The notes under the pieces are model-generated. The model was not told the origin of the DNA and ran no database searches. It saw only the letters and a list, made by a program, of their open reading frames with translations. This document shows positions 25,654 through 34,555 of a stretch of DNA of 64,000 nucleotides, piece after piece (position 1 is the first letter of the stretch; each line of letters starts with the position of its first letter). Origin of the DNA: CAZWRV01 sp964636325 (GTDB lineage: Bacteria; Verrucomicrobiota; Lentisphaeria; Victivallales; GWF2-50-93). The stretch is taken from the NCBI GenBank assembly GCA_964636325.1, contig CAZWRV010000025.1, positions 1 to 64,000 of the forward strand, written 5' to 3'. The translations under genes were made by a program, and so were the position numbers.

Positions 25654-26036
25654 ATTCCTGCGTTCCTTGAAATCCTGATCAGTTCGTCCTGAACTTCCTG
25701 TGTCCTGCTAGAGAGTATTTCCCTTTTCGCCGACAGGATGATGTGCGACGGAAGCAGCGAGCTTTTCACAAGCCTGAACGATTCCTTTAGGAGGCGTCTT
25801 GCCCTGTTTCTTCCGACGGCATCTGGTGAGGTTCTCCTGCCGCATATGAAGCCGCAGCGCAGCGTCCCGTCCGGAGAAGGAGCCGCAGTCAGCACAAATA
25901 GGCGTCCGTGGAATCTTCTTCCGTTCGCATGGACATATTCGAATTCGGACCATAGCCGCAGGCGTTCCGCGCGGCTGAAGGCCGCCTTTCCAAACTGGCG
26001 TGGCGAGGAGCCCTGCTTTTTCCTGTCGGATTCCAT
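25641..26036 (-). CDS. rnpA: ribonuclease P protein component
   Basis: 131 aa, basic. The family signature is present as GRNRARRLLKESFRL, with the upstream GFICGRRTSPDAV strand. RnpA assists the RNase P RNA in 5' maturation of tRNAs. It lies between rpmH (72 bases upstream) and yidD. A start at the second in-frame position nearer SRAERLRLWSEF is possible; the N-terminal ESDRKKQGSS extension is not conserved. Confidence 0.93.
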   Translation of the reverse strand: MESDRKKQGSSPRQFGKAAFSRAERLRLWSEFEYVHANGRRFHGRLFVLTAAPSPDGTLRCGFICGRRTSPDAVGRNRARRLLKESFRLVKSSLLPSHIILSAKREILSSRTQEVQDELIRISRNAGIWVR

Positions 26037-26107
26037 TTCATCTGGCCGGAAACCGTCTGCCGGAACCGGAAAGACCTTTCTGCTGGCCCGGCTTCAATAG
26101 CGGGAGG

Positions 26108-26242
26108 TCATGGAATCAGCTTCTTCCTGCCTTTCTGGCGCCTCCTGCTGAGGACGTCCCTTCCTCCGCGGGTCGACATCCTGGCCCTGAAACCCATCTT
26201 CCTTTTCCGCCTGCGCTTCGACGGCTGATAAGTCCTTTTCAT
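26108..26242 (-). CDS. rpmH: 50S ribosomal protein L34
   Basis: A 44-residue protein: MKRTYQPSKRRRKRKMGF, then RARMSTRGGRDVLSRRRQKG and RKKLIP, the standard L34 sequence. It heads the rnpA-yidD-yidC-jag cluster. Bases 26243-26452 upstream hold no other gene and probably contain its promoter; no consensus box stands out. Confidence 0.97.
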   Translation of the reverse strand: MKRTYQPSKRRRKRKMGFRARMSTRGGRDVLSRRRQKGRKKLIP

Positions 26243-26452
26243 TTATTCCTGCCCTTCTTGGCTGTTCGTGGTTGCCGGTTGAGTTCCGTAGTCCGTCTTC
26301 CATGGGCGGCAAGATAGACCAGACCGCATAAAAGACAGAACAAGAATTAATAGTATATGCTTCGGCTTCGCAAGAATCAAGCCGGAAACGGACGCTTTTT
26401 CTTGGATGTTCGCAAATTCAGTGGCCGCCGGATCCTGTCGTGTTACCATAAT

Positions 26453-26726
26453 TATACTCCTTTAGGCTGAAAAATTTACATTTTGATTGCGGGGATTTCG
26501 GGAATTGCTCCGTATTCTGAGAGGCCGCCGATACCGGGGTATCGAAGGCTCTCGAAGGGTGCGGAGCAAAACCGAAAGACCGCAACCGCCTTGCGGCGAG
26601 CATCTTCGGGCCGTATTTTTCCGTTCCTTCCTCGGAGGACATTCATGTCGCCCCTCGGTCGGAACGAAAAAATCCAATCCCAAATCTTGCGCGTCAAAAT
26701 GTAAATTTTCACGCTAAATGAGTATA
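26453..26726. mobile_element. MITE-like element, copy 2 (best preserved)
   Basis: 274 bases bounded by TATACTCCTTTAGGCTGAAAA and its imperfect inverse ending CTAAATGAGTATA; TACATTTTGA/TCAAAATGTA continue the inverted repeat to about 33 bases. Internal palindromes: CGATACCGGGGTATCG (26531-26546) and CATTCATG. Short frames inside are shared only partly between copies (copy 3 is frameshifted), so no protein is likely. The TATA tips allow a TA target duplication. Confidence 0.8.
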
Positions 26727-26811
26727 TATTGGTTCATCGGGCAGGGGAAGGCTTTATTTTCTGCAATATCAAATATATATTGATGTCGAATTAAAAAATT
26801 CGGGGACATTG

Positions 26812-27465
26812 ATGAAGCGCACCAAGGACGGCTTTGTGGATTCGCGGCTTGTCACGATAAAGGACAAGCTTTTCGAAACAGGGACGGGGGAGGATGACAG
26901 TGGCTCCGACGCGGAGCAGGCGCCGAAGACGCATGTGGCTCCCGCGCCGGAACGCGGCACGGCCGAAGTCGACCTTGGGAAGGAATACCGGCGCGCCCTT
27001 CAGAAGCGCTGGGACGAGTTCCGCCTCACCAAGCGGGACGTCACCGGCAGAATCGCGGAAAAGCTCGCCTCAATACCTGAGGACATCAAGATATCGGAGA
27101 AGAAGATACAGGAGCTCAACAGGGCTGTCGAAAAGCTGGCATCTGTCCTGGACTCGATCCAGTCGATCGACGACTCCACCTGGAAGGGCGACAATCTTCC
27201 ATCGGAGCTCGCCTCCGCCATGAAGAAGGTGGAGAACGCAAGGCTTGAATTCATCCGGGTCAACGCCAGGATTTCGGCGCTCCAGCGCGAAAGCGACGCC
27301 GCCGAGATGGAATCGGGCGTCTCTCTCCTTCCGGAGCTCAAGTCCCTCACCTTCGCCCAGCTTTTCAAGTTCGGCCTTGTCATGTCCCTCCCGGTGGTGC
27401 TGGCGCTCGCCCTGGCGGCCACGATAATAGCGGTCGCAATCTACATGACCTTCAGGGTGCAGTGA
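26812..27465 (+). CDS. C-terminally anchored coiled-coil membrane protein, unknown
   Basis: 217 aa. Residues about 60-165 are predicted coiled-coil (KLASIPEDIKISEKKIQELN, VENARLEFIRVNARISALQ), followed by one strongly hydrophobic segment close to the C-terminus (FGLVMSLPVVLALALAATIIAV). The ATG at 26812 follows GGGG. Its stop overlaps the ATG of the next gene (ATGA, 27462-27465 region), so the two are coupled. I do not recognise a family; a tail-anchored scaffold is a guess. Confidence 0.6.
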   Translation: MKRTKDGFVDSRLVTIKDKLFETGTGEDDSGSDAEQAPKTHVAPAPERGTAEVDLGKEYRRALQKRWDEFRLTKRDVTGRIAEKLASIPEDIKISEKKIQELNRAVEKLASVLDSIQSIDDSTWKGDNLPSELASAMKKVENARLEFIRVNARISALQRESDAAEMESGVSLLPELKSLTFAQLFKFGLVMSLPVVLALALAATIIAVAIYMTFRVQ

Positions 27466-27671
27466 TGAAGAGGCGGAGCTACACCGACGGGATAGACTAC
27501 CTCAGGCATACGAAGAAGCGCGCCAAGCTTGCTACATACCTTAAGACCGGCTCCTTCAAGAAGATCGGCGGAACCAGGACCGTCGAAAACAGGAAGAGGA
27601 TCCGGAGGGCCTTGATTTATGCGGCCGCGGCGTTAATAATCATAGTCGGCTCCGTCTCCGTCATCCTCTGA
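27465..27671 (+). CDS. small basic single-TM protein, unknown
   Basis: 68 aa: about 45 residues rich in Lys/Arg/Tyr, then one C-terminal hydrophobic helix (ALIYAAAALIIIVGSVSVIL). It shares a topology (cytoplasmic N-terminus, C-terminal anchor) with the coupled upstream protein, suggesting they act together. The MBL-fold gene starts 18 bases downstream. Confidence 0.55.
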   Translation: MKRRSYTDGIDYLRHTKKRAKLATYLKTGSFKKIGGTRTVENRKRIRRALIYAAAALIIIVGSVSVIL

Positions 27672-27689
27672 CAATCATGGGAATTCACA

Positions 27690-28304
27690 ATGTTCAAGGT
27701 CTTTCAGCTAAGCACAGGCGGATTCGATTCGAACTTCTCCTACTTCGTCGTAGAGGAGGGCTCGGGCGGATCCTTCCTGGTCGATCCGTGCGGCGACGTT
27801 TCAGCCATAAAAAAGTCGGTTCAATGCTTCAGGGGCATCACGCCCTGCTACATCCTTCTGACGCACGGACACACCGATCATACCGAGGGCGTTGCCGCGG
27901 CGAAGTCCTTCTTCGACGCGCCCGTGGCGGCCCATCCCGCATGCAGGAACAGGCATGACATCGCCCTGCTGAATTCGCAGAGGCTCCCTCTCGGCGAGTC
28001 CTTCGTCGAGTGCCTCTACGCCCCGGGCCACAGTGACGACAGCGTCGTCTACAGGCTCGGCGACGATTCGGCGCTCTTCACCGGAGACACCCTCTTCATC
28101 GACTGCTGCGGCTACTGCGATCCGGGAAAGATGTTCGGAACCATGAGGGATGTCATCTTCCCCCTCGCCGACTCCAACGAGGTCTACCCCGGACACGACT
28201 ACGGCCGCCGCCCGCACGCCCCGCTCGGCGATGAAAAAAGGCTCAATCCCTATCTTTCAACCGCCGACTACGGGAAGTTCTGCGATGAAATCAAAAAGTT
28301 ATGA
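27690..28304 (+). CDS. MBL-fold metallohydrolase, glyoxalase II-like
   Basis: 204 aa with the full metallo-beta-lactamase metal set: THGHTDHTEG (HxHxDH), APGHSDDS, FTGDTLF and YPGHDYG. The compact size and the terminal RLNPYL are typical of the hydroxyacylglutathione-hydrolase-like group in bacteria. Thioester hydrolysis is likely; the substrate is unknown. Third gene of an apparent operon with the two coupled membrane proteins upstream. Confidence 0.85.
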   Translation: MFKVFQLSTGGFDSNFSYFVVEEGSGGSFLVDPCGDVSAIKKSVQCFRGITPCYILLTHGHTDHTEGVAAAKSFFDAPVAAHPACRNRHDIALLNSQRLPLGESFVECLYAPGHSDDSVVYRLGDDSALFTGDTLFIDCCGYCDPGKMFGTMRDVIFPLADSNEVYPGHDYGRRPHAPLGDEKRLNPYLSTADYGKFCDEIKKL

Positions 28305-28411
28305 TTGTGATGCGGCGGCGGACAGATGGCGGACGCCGAATTGTGAACAGTGGATTTATGCTCCTTGTTAATTGTTTAATGATAATTGTTCATTGAAAAC
28401 TGGAGGTCGGA

Positions 28412-28762
28412 ATGCCGCTGATCAAGATGCAGACGAATGTGAAGGCCGGAGAGGAGAAGAAGAAGGCGCTCGCGAAGAAACTCTCGAAGATCTGCGCGGA
28501 ATGCACCGGGAAGCCGGAAATCTACGTCGCCTCCCTGGTGGAGGACGATGCCGCAATCGCGTTCGCAGGCGAGATAAAGGATTCCGCATTCCTGGAGGTG
28601 CGAGGGATAGGCGGCCTGACCCCGGACGTGAACAAGAAGCTCAGCGCCGAGATCTGCAAGTGCCTCAAGTCCGAACTCGGCATCGATCCCGGAACCGTTT
28701 ATATCAACTTCATCGAGTTCTCCGCCAAGAACTGGGGATGGAACGGTTCGACCTTCGGATGA
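28412..28762 (+). CDS. macrophage migration inhibitory factor (MIF)/tautomerase homologue
   Basis: 116 aa. The sequence starts MPLIKMQTNV, placing the catalytic Pro immediately after Met, and ends YINFIEFSAKNWGWNGSTFG, the conserved MIF C-terminal block. The middle KPEIYVASLVEDDAAIAFAG also fits. MIF-type proteins tautomerise phenylpyruvate-like keto-enols; their bacterial role is unclear. The start is preceded by GGAGG. The 100 bases before it contain TTGTTAATTGTTTAATGATAATTG-like AT-rich near-repeats (split here: TTAATTGTTTAATG, ATAATTGTTCATTG). Confidence 0.85.
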   Translation: MPLIKMQTNVKAGEEKKKALAKKLSKICAECTGKPEIYVASLVEDDAAIAFAGEIKDSAFLEVRGIGGLTPDVNKKLSAEICKCLKSELGIDPGTVYINFIEFSAKNWGWNGSTFG

Positions 28763-28903
28763 TGCTGCCGAAGGATGGATAGACTGGGCGTGTAAGGCCA
28801 GGCAGGCATCGAGCATGCTTCAGGAGGATTGGTTAGATATCCGCCCTCCCAGTCTTCAGTGCCCCCCCATGACCTCCTGCATCAAGAAATTATTGATGGT
28901 CTC

Positions 28904-30286
28904 ATGCAAATCCTGCAGTTTCTCAAAGAATATTCCCTGTCCCCGGAAAGCATCCTCTGCGGGTTCAGCGGCGGCGCCGACTCGACCGCGCTGCTGCTGA
29001 TGCTAAAGGAGTCGGCCTGCGCTGGCAAGGAATTTACAGTCAGGGCGGTACACTTCGAGCACGGCCTGCGCGGCAAGGAATCACGGAGGGATGCCGAATG
29101 GTGCCGCACCTTCTGCCGCCGTATCGGCGTCCCGTGTGAGATACTATCCCTCGACGTCCCGAAAAACAGCAGGCCGGGGGAGGGGACCGAGGAGGCGGCC
29201 CGGCGACTCCGACTGGAAAGCTGGAGAATGCTTGCGCGTCCCGGCAAAGACGTCGTCGCCCTGGCGCACAACGCCAACGACAGGATCGAGAACATGTTCC
29301 TGCGCATGATACGCGGCTCCAACTCATCTGGCGTGACATCAATGAGGGAATACCAGGAACTGAAAGGGCTTGTCATTGTCCGGCCGCTCCTTGGCGTGCC
29401 ACGGGCTGAAATCGAGAAATTTCTCGCCGGCCGCGGCATATTCGACTTCCGCATGGACAGCAGCAACCGTGAGAACGACTTCAGGAGAAACTACCTGCGG
29501 AACGTCCTTCTCAAGAAACTGTTTTCCCGCTTCTGCGACGCGGAAGGGGGGCTCCTTTCCGCGTTCGAAGCGATCCGCTGCGACGCCGACTTCATAGAGC
29601 AGTCCGCCTTGAAGATTTCCGGAGAGATCAAGGATGCAGCCGCTATTCCGCTGGCCCTCGTCCGCGGGACACATCCAGCCGTCCTCATCCGCGTCCTCAG
29701 ATACTGGCTCTCTGAGAAGTTCCAGGAAGATGTCATTCCGGACGGGAACCTGCTCGAACGGCTGATCTCGGAATCCGCCAAGTTCGCGGACTCCTCCGGC
29801 ATGAAGGAGCTTTCGATACCGGCCGGCGGCGGACGCGAACTTGTCGTGAGTTCCGCAGGAGTATCCTTGAATGCTTCCTCCATTGTGGACGACGGCGCAT
29901 CAAAAATCCCATGGAACTGGAAGAATTCCAAGGAGATAAGATTCTGCGGACATGTCCTGGGTGCGGAACTGGCCTGCAAGGGAATTCCCTGCAAGAAATT
30001 CCATCAGGACGAGCGCGTCGCATACTTCGACGCCGCAGGATTTCCGGATACACTGATGATCCGCCGCTGGGCCGACGGCGACAGGATGATCCCTTTCGGA
30101 TTCGAAAAGCCGGTCAAGGTGAAGAAAGTTTTCGAAGGCAGGAAGATTCCTGCCAGGATGCGATCCCGGATTCCGCTGGTATGCCTTGAAAACGGAGATA
30201 TATTATGGATACCCGGCGTCAGGCGTGCGAATTTCGCACCCGTCGGCCCGGAGACACGGGAGGCGGTTGTCCTAAGAGTGAATTGA
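28904..30286 (+). CDS. tilS: tRNA(Ile)-lysidine synthetase
   Basis: 460 aa from ATG 28904. The PP-loop ATP-pyrophosphatase motif FSGGADSTA is at about residue 19; FEHGLRGKESRRDAEWCR and LAHNANDRIENMFLRMIRG follow, then the TilS substrate-binding and C-terminal domains (IRRWADGDRMIPFG). TilS converts C34 of tRNA-Ile(CAT) to lysidine and is essential. A TTG at 28829 directly after AGGAGG would give 25 extra residues; spacing is too short there, so I prefer the ATG. Confidence 0.9.
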   Translation: MQILQFLKEYSLSPESILCGFSGGADSTALLLMLKESACAGKEFTVRAVHFEHGLRGKESRRDAEWCRTFCRRIGVPCEILSLDVPKNSRPGEGTEEAARRLRLESWRMLARPGKDVVALAHNANDRIENMFLRMIRGSNSSGVTSMREYQELKGLVIVRPLLGVPRAEIEKFLAGRGIFDFRMDSSNRENDFRRNYLRNVLLKKLFSRFCDAEGGLLSAFEAIRCDADFIEQSALKISGEIKDAAAIPLALVRGTHPAVLIRVLRYWLSEKFQEDVIPDGNLLERLISESAKFADSSGMKELSIPAGGGRELVVSSAGVSLNASSIVDDGASKIPWNWKNSKEIRFCGHVLGAELACKGIPCKKFHQDERVAYFDAAGFPDTLMIRRWADGDRMIPFGFEKPVKVKKVFEGRKIPARMRSRIPLVCLENGDILWIPGVRRANFAPVGPETREAVVLRVN

Positions 30287-30391
30287 GCGGGGAATTCCAC
30301 AAGCCGGGGAACGCCGAGCGCCAGCTCGGCCTTTTGTTCGAATCCGGATTGTGAGATATATTCGATGGAGGGCGGACGGTTTTTGCGGTAT

Positions 30392-30474
30392 GAAGCTTAA
30401 AGTGGCGCAGGTATTCTTAACTGCGGAATCGCAGACAGGAATGTCTGATCCACTTGAAGGCTAGTTTCAGGAGG
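30392..30474 (+). repeat. twin-hairpin element, copy 1, abutting a Shine-Dalgarno
   Basis: Outer stem GAAGCT/AGTTTC (one G-T), second stem AAGTGG/CCACTT, then two hairpins: GCAGGTA-TTCT-TAACTGC and GCAGACA-GGAA-TGTCTGA. The 3' end runs into AGGAGG, the ribosome-binding site of the gene at 30480. A diverged copy is at 49024-49105. Confidence 0.75.
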
Positions 30475-30479
30475 TAGTC

Positions 30480-31547
30480 ATGCATAAGTTCCTGCCGTTC
30501 ATTATCTTCGCCTTGTTCTTATGTCAGTTCCCGGCATTCTCCGACGAAGAGCCCGTCCCCGCTGCGGACGAGCAGGCGGAGCCCGCCGACAAGCCTGCCG
30601 CCGATGTCAAGGCGAAGAAGAACGTAGTCATCAAGTGGGATCCGGAGAACCGCGAGGTCTCGGAGCTTATCCCTCTTAAATATATGGACTACAAGACCGT
30701 CGAGCAGGTTTGCAGGCCCTGGCTCTCCAAGACCGGCACGATGGGCCACTTGCCCGAGAGGCAGGCGGTCATCGTCCACGACTTCAAGAAGATCGCAGAC
30801 AAGATCAGGAAGTTCATCGAGGACGCGGAGGCGCCGCTGGCCGGGATCGCCGACGTCAACATCAGGATCGACGTGGACTTCGAGGGCTCTTCGAAATCCT
30901 CCAGGGCGAACCTCTACGGAAAGCTGAATTATCCGCCCGGCACGCCGCCCGGGACAATCGTGATCAAGAACGGGAAGGTAGTCAAGCCGGACAGCATAAG
31001 CATCGGCGCGACGCAGAATTCCGGGTACTCGACCGACAACGTCTCGCAGTTCATCGTGACGATGAGCGGCAGACCCGCAAGCCTGTGGGTCGGCAAGACC
31101 ATTGTCGACCCTTCGTGGATGAACTACTGCCAGTTTACGCCGACGGTCTACATCCCCGCCGGCGGCGGGGCGACTGTGATCGTCCCCGGCAACAACCCCG
31201 ACATCGTCTGGGCGAACGTCGGCTCATCCCTGTGGGTCCGTCCCACATACCTGGGCAACAACCTGATCGAGGTGGAAGTCTTCCCCGTGGTGAGCTGTCT
31301 CGACGGCAAGGGCAAGAGGCAGAACATCAAGGTCCAGTCGGTCTCGACCACCGTCACGGTCCGCGACGGCCAGAGGATCAGCATCGGCGGCGTCGTCAAC
31401 AGCAAGAAGGACTTCTACACCAGCTTCTTCGGCCCCGAGTTCATCAGCGGCGACGGCAGGACCAGCGTCCTGGACATCTACCTCACAGCCAGGGTCATGA
31501 AGCCGCGCGAATCCCCCGAAGCTCCCGGATTACCGAAGTTCAGGTGA
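30480..31547 (+). CDS. short secretin-domain protein (GspD-like)
   Basis: 355 aa with a signal peptide (LPFIIFALFLCQFPAFS). Residues about 60-120 resemble a secretin N-domain (LIPLKYMDYKTVEQVCRPWLS...VIVHDFKKIADKI). The C-terminal part has secretin-type strands: LIEVEVFPVVSCLDG, VQSVSTTVTVRDGQRISIGGVV. It is much shorter than a pore-forming secretin and lacks several N-domains, so it may be a secretin-like partner of a pseudopilin system rather than the pore. A pseudopilin gene is 2.1 kb away. The AGGAGG Shine-Dalgarno directly follows the structured repeat. Confidence 0.6.
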   Translation: MHKFLPFIIFALFLCQFPAFSDEEPVPAADEQAEPADKPAADVKAKKNVVIKWDPENREVSELIPLKYMDYKTVEQVCRPWLSKTGTMGHLPERQAVIVHDFKKIADKIRKFIEDAEAPLAGIADVNIRIDVDFEGSSKSSRANLYGKLNYPPGTPPGTIVIKNGKVVKPDSISIGATQNSGYSTDNVSQFIVTMSGRPASLWVGKTIVDPSWMNYCQFTPTVYIPAGGGATVIVPGNNPDIVWANVGSSLWVRPTYLGNNLIEVEVFPVVSCLDGKGKRQNIKVQSVSTTVTVRDGQRISIGGVVNSKKDFYTSFFGPEFISGDGRTSVLDIYLTARVMKPRESPEAPGLPKFR

Positions 31548-31618
31548 GGGCAAAGGCGGGCGATATACTAATCGTCGATTCGTTGAAGGCCGGGCTGGCC
31601 TGGAACAGCAAGGCCGGC

Positions 31619-33625
31619 TCAGGAAAGTTTCCACGTCCGGTCTCCGATCCAAAGGCATATGCCATTCCCTTCGCGGCTTAAGCGCGGCATGACGGCGGGG
31701 GGGGGCTTCGCTGCAGTCCAGGCCCAGGCCTGCTGTGCCGCCCGGCGCTCTTTTGACGTGAAGCGCAGCCACCGTGCCGCTTTTATCTGACCATAGGCTG
31801 GCGTCCAGAATCTCTCTTCGTCTGAGGGGAGAGTTGCGTCATTGTCGAGTGCCGTCATGGCCAATTGGAGAGTGCTGTGGACAGCGATACGCCAGCCGCC
31901 GGGGGCGCGTTCGAGCGGATCAGCGCCTGGGATGAGCCAGCTTGTGACCCATGCGATGGGATGCGGCGCCTTCAAATCGTCTATGACGACCACCCATGGG
32001 AGCTTGGAATCGCCGCAGAGGAAAACGGTGCGCACCGCAAATGCGTCGGGACAACCCGTGAAGAGACGGTGCCCGGAGCGCAGGACCATGAAGTCGCCGC
32101 GGTCCTCGGCTTCGACAGGATCCATTCGCGGGTCTCCCGGCAATGCGTTCTTGATCGATCCCTCGTTTGACGACCTCATCCCGACGCCGGCAATCGCTGG
32201 CAGGACGCTGTTGTGGGATTCGGCATGCCTGACCCAGATTCTGTCGAAGTCGTCCACGTATAGATAGCGCCCCGGATCGGTCAGGGCAGGCATCCCGAAA
32301 GCCTCCCAATAGAGGCTAAGGTTGTCATAGTGCGCGTGCCATTCGCTGTTAGCCCCGTTCCTCAAGATCGCGAAGCTGGCGTCGGAGCCAGCTTCCGTGG
32401 CAGCGCACGCGAATCCGCCGGATGCGAACAGGGATGTACGGGCTTTCACGGCGGAGGTACGCGAATCCCATGTCTTTCCGCCGCCGACCCATACGCTCAG
32501 ATAGGTCGGAGGGCACGGCCTCCTTGTGGTGAAATCCGGATGAAGCAGCTTGATTATCGAAAGTGCGTAGGACGACGGCGTCCGGTCGCTGTCTCCAATA
32601 GGAGGATCGTTTCCGTCAGGGCACTGCATCGCGTCGGTGGCCTCGCCCATCCGCTTAAGGATTTCGTAGGAGTAATCGGCCATGGGTTCGCCCATGCGCC
32701 GGGCCTGGTAGGCGGGGATTCCATACGAGGATATGCACAGCGCATGATAGTGCGGGCTCATCTCGTACTGGATGCCGTCGGGAAGGACGGCCGCCGTCAG
32801 GCTTGCTTCAAGAATGTTCCTGCATGCGTGCCTCCATGTGTCCATCCCCACCAGTTCCGGAAGCGAAGCGGCCCAGAGGAATAGCGCTTCGAACTGCATC
32901 GCGTCATGGTTCGATCTTATTTCTCCGACTCCGATGGATGCCACCATGTCGAAGAGCTTGATGCTGCGCGCCAGACCTGCCGAAATCTGTTCCGGGGTGG
33001 TTTCAGGCGCATGGACAGATAGCCAGAACGCCCAATACCAGTTCATGAGGCGGATTGACATGTCGAGCCTGAGGTATGGCGGCTCATATGCCGAATGGTA
33101 GATGCTCTGAAGTTTCGCACGCGAGCCGGGAAGGGGAGCGGGCGCGCGCTCCGTGAAGAAGTCCCATTCACGCCAGAGCGCATCAAGATATTTGACTTCG
33201 CGGCGGTGCCAGTATGCGCGTGCGAGCGAAGCGAACCAGCGGTGCCGGCACAGCCCCATTATCGCCTGAGGATCCTTGTCGGGAAAGGATGTGAAGTTGA
33301 ACCCCGGAGGATATTCTGTGAACCGTTCGCTGTGAGGATCCGTGGCCGCGCATACTCTGCCCGCGACAGCTTCGTCCGCTATGCGCCTCTCCCATCCCCA
33401 TCCAGCCGGATCGTAGGAAGCGGCGAGATCTTCTATGCGGGGAAGCGTCGTGGGATCGAAAAGAGTCAGGTGGCTGTCACGCGCTCTCAGGTATTCGGCC
33501 AGTCCGGCGCTAAAGCCCTTAGGGTGCATGTCCAAATCCCTGGCAAGATCGCAGTCGAGCCGGTGATGCAGCAGCTGTTCCGGTGCCATTTCGGACTCGA
33601 CGTAGTCGAAGCTGTATTTGGCCAT
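31619..33625 (-). CDS. heparinase II/III family polysaccharide lyase
   Basis: 668 aa, no clear signal peptide. An alpha/alpha-toroid N-terminal part with SNHDAMQFEALFLW and EMSPHYHALCISSYG (Asn, His, Tyr of the lyase site), then a beta-sandwich with NGANSEWHAHYDNLSLYWEAFG and DPGRYLY, as in PL12/15/17-type lyases. It would cleave uronic-acid polysaccharides (heparin-, alginate- or oligouronide-like). It follows the pseudopilin gene by 57 bases, probably in one operon divergent from the GntR regulator. Confidence 0.8.
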   Translation of the reverse strand: MAKYSFDYVESEMAPEQLLHHRLDCDLARDLDMHPKGFSAGLAEYLRARDSHLTLFDPTTLPRIEDLAASYDPAGWGWERRIADEAVAGRVCAATDPHSERFTEYPPGFNFTSFPDKDPQAIMGLCRHRWFASLARAYWHRREVKYLDALWREWDFFTERAPAPLPGSRAKLQSIYHSAYEPPYLRLDMSIRLMNWYWAFWLSVHAPETTPEQISAGLARSIKLFDMVASIGVGEIRSNHDAMQFEALFLWAASLPELVGMDTWRHACRNILEASLTAAVLPDGIQYEMSPHYHALCISSYGIPAYQARRMGEPMADYSYEILKRMGEATDAMQCPDGNDPPIGDSDRTPSSYALSIIKLLHPDFTTRRPCPPTYLSVWVGGGKTWDSRTSAVKARTSLFASGGFACAATEAGSDASFAILRNGANSEWHAHYDNLSLYWEAFGMPALTDPGRYLYVDDFDRIWVRHAESHNSVLPAIAGVGMRSSNEGSIKNALPGDPRMDPVEAEDRGDFMVLRSGHRLFTGCPDAFAVRTVFLCGDSKLPWVVVIDDLKAPHPIAWVTSWLIPGADPLERAPGGWRIAVHSTLQLAMTALDNDATLPSDEERFWTPAYGQIKAARWLRFTSKERRAAQQAWAWTAAKPPPAVMPRLSREGNGICLWIGDRTWKLS

Positions 33626-33682
33626 GATTCCGCCCCTGCGATAATCTTGACTGCCGTTAGGATGACATTCGCGTCCGTCGTC

Positions 33683-34531
33683 TTACGGGAGAGGGTAATA
33701 AATGTTTCCGTAATAGCCCCAGGTGCAGGAACTGCCGGACGGGTTATACCAATAGTGCATGCTGCCAGGGTCATACTTCGCCCACCTGCCGCTGCCGTCG
33801 TGGAAGACCGCGTTCGCCCCGCGGATGTTTCCTGTGCCCGTCCCGTGGTTCGAATAAAGCCAGAGCACGCCGTTCTTCCAGTTGGCGTCCGACACGTGTG
33901 GAAGGCGTTGATCGAGTATTGGATATTCGCCCCAGTAGAGGCTGAATTTCACATTTCTCTTGATCGCAGTAATCGGGGCGGGGGTTGTGGCACCTACACC
34001 TATCACCCCCACCAGGACGTAGTACGTTCCGTTCTTTATCGAAGCCGATGTGGACAAGCTGTTGTATTCAGTGCAGTATGGCAGGGACGTCGCGGAGTCG
34101 GCAGGGCAGGCTCCCTTCAGATACCCGCGCAGATATTCAACCGTCTTTTTGCCCTGGGTGCCCCACCATGCGTCAGGATAATATTCGTGCGCCGGATAGA
34201 GGTCGTCGAAGTCGTTGGCGTATTGATCGACGGCCAGGAATATCTGCTTCTGGATGTTCAGGCAGCTTATCTGGCTTGCAGACTGCCGGGCCAGCCTCAG
34301 CGCGGGCAGCAGGATGGAGGCCAGGATCGCGATGATCGCTATGACCACCAGCAGCTCTATCAACGTGAAGCGCTTCCGGCTTTGTCCGCCACCGCGTGCC
34401 GCCCCGGGAGCAGCCGCCCGAAGGGCTACGCCCTGGCAGGCGGGCAGTTCGGTGAGCTTGAAGCCCGCCGGATTGCTTCGTGTCCGATGGTCATCTCCGG
34501 CCGGGGCGGTACTTTGCCGCTTGATAATCAT
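33683..34531 (-). CDS. Lentisphaerota-type pseudopilin-like protein
   Basis: 282 aa. A 54-residue basic, low-complexity leader precedes RFTLIELLVVIAIIAILAS, the prepilin N-terminal methylation helix, with the +5 Glu at about residue 59; the residue before the Phe is Arg, not the usual Gly. The C-terminal domain has Cys, Tyr and Gly-rich features seen in the very numerous secreted pseudopilin-like proteins of this phylum (SNHGTGTGNIRGANAVFHDG). These genes are commonly next to polysaccharide-degrading enzymes and GntR regulators, as here. Role is unknown. Confidence 0.75.
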   Translation of the reverse strand: MIIKRQSTAPAGDDHRTRSNPAGFKLTELPACQGVALRAAAPGAARGGGQSRKRFTLIELLVVIAIIAILASILLPALRLARQSASQISCLNIQKQIFLAVDQYANDFDDLYPAHEYYPDAWWGTQGKKTVEYLRGYLKGACPADSATSLPYCTEYNSLSTSASIKNGTYYVLVGVIGVGATTPAPITAIKRNVKFSLYWGEYPILDQRLPHVSDANWKNGVLWLYSNHGTGTGNIRGANAVFHDGSGRWAKYDPGSMHYWYNPSGSSCTWGYYGNIYYPLP

Positions 34532-34555
34532 GATTCCTGCTCTGCCTTAAAATGT

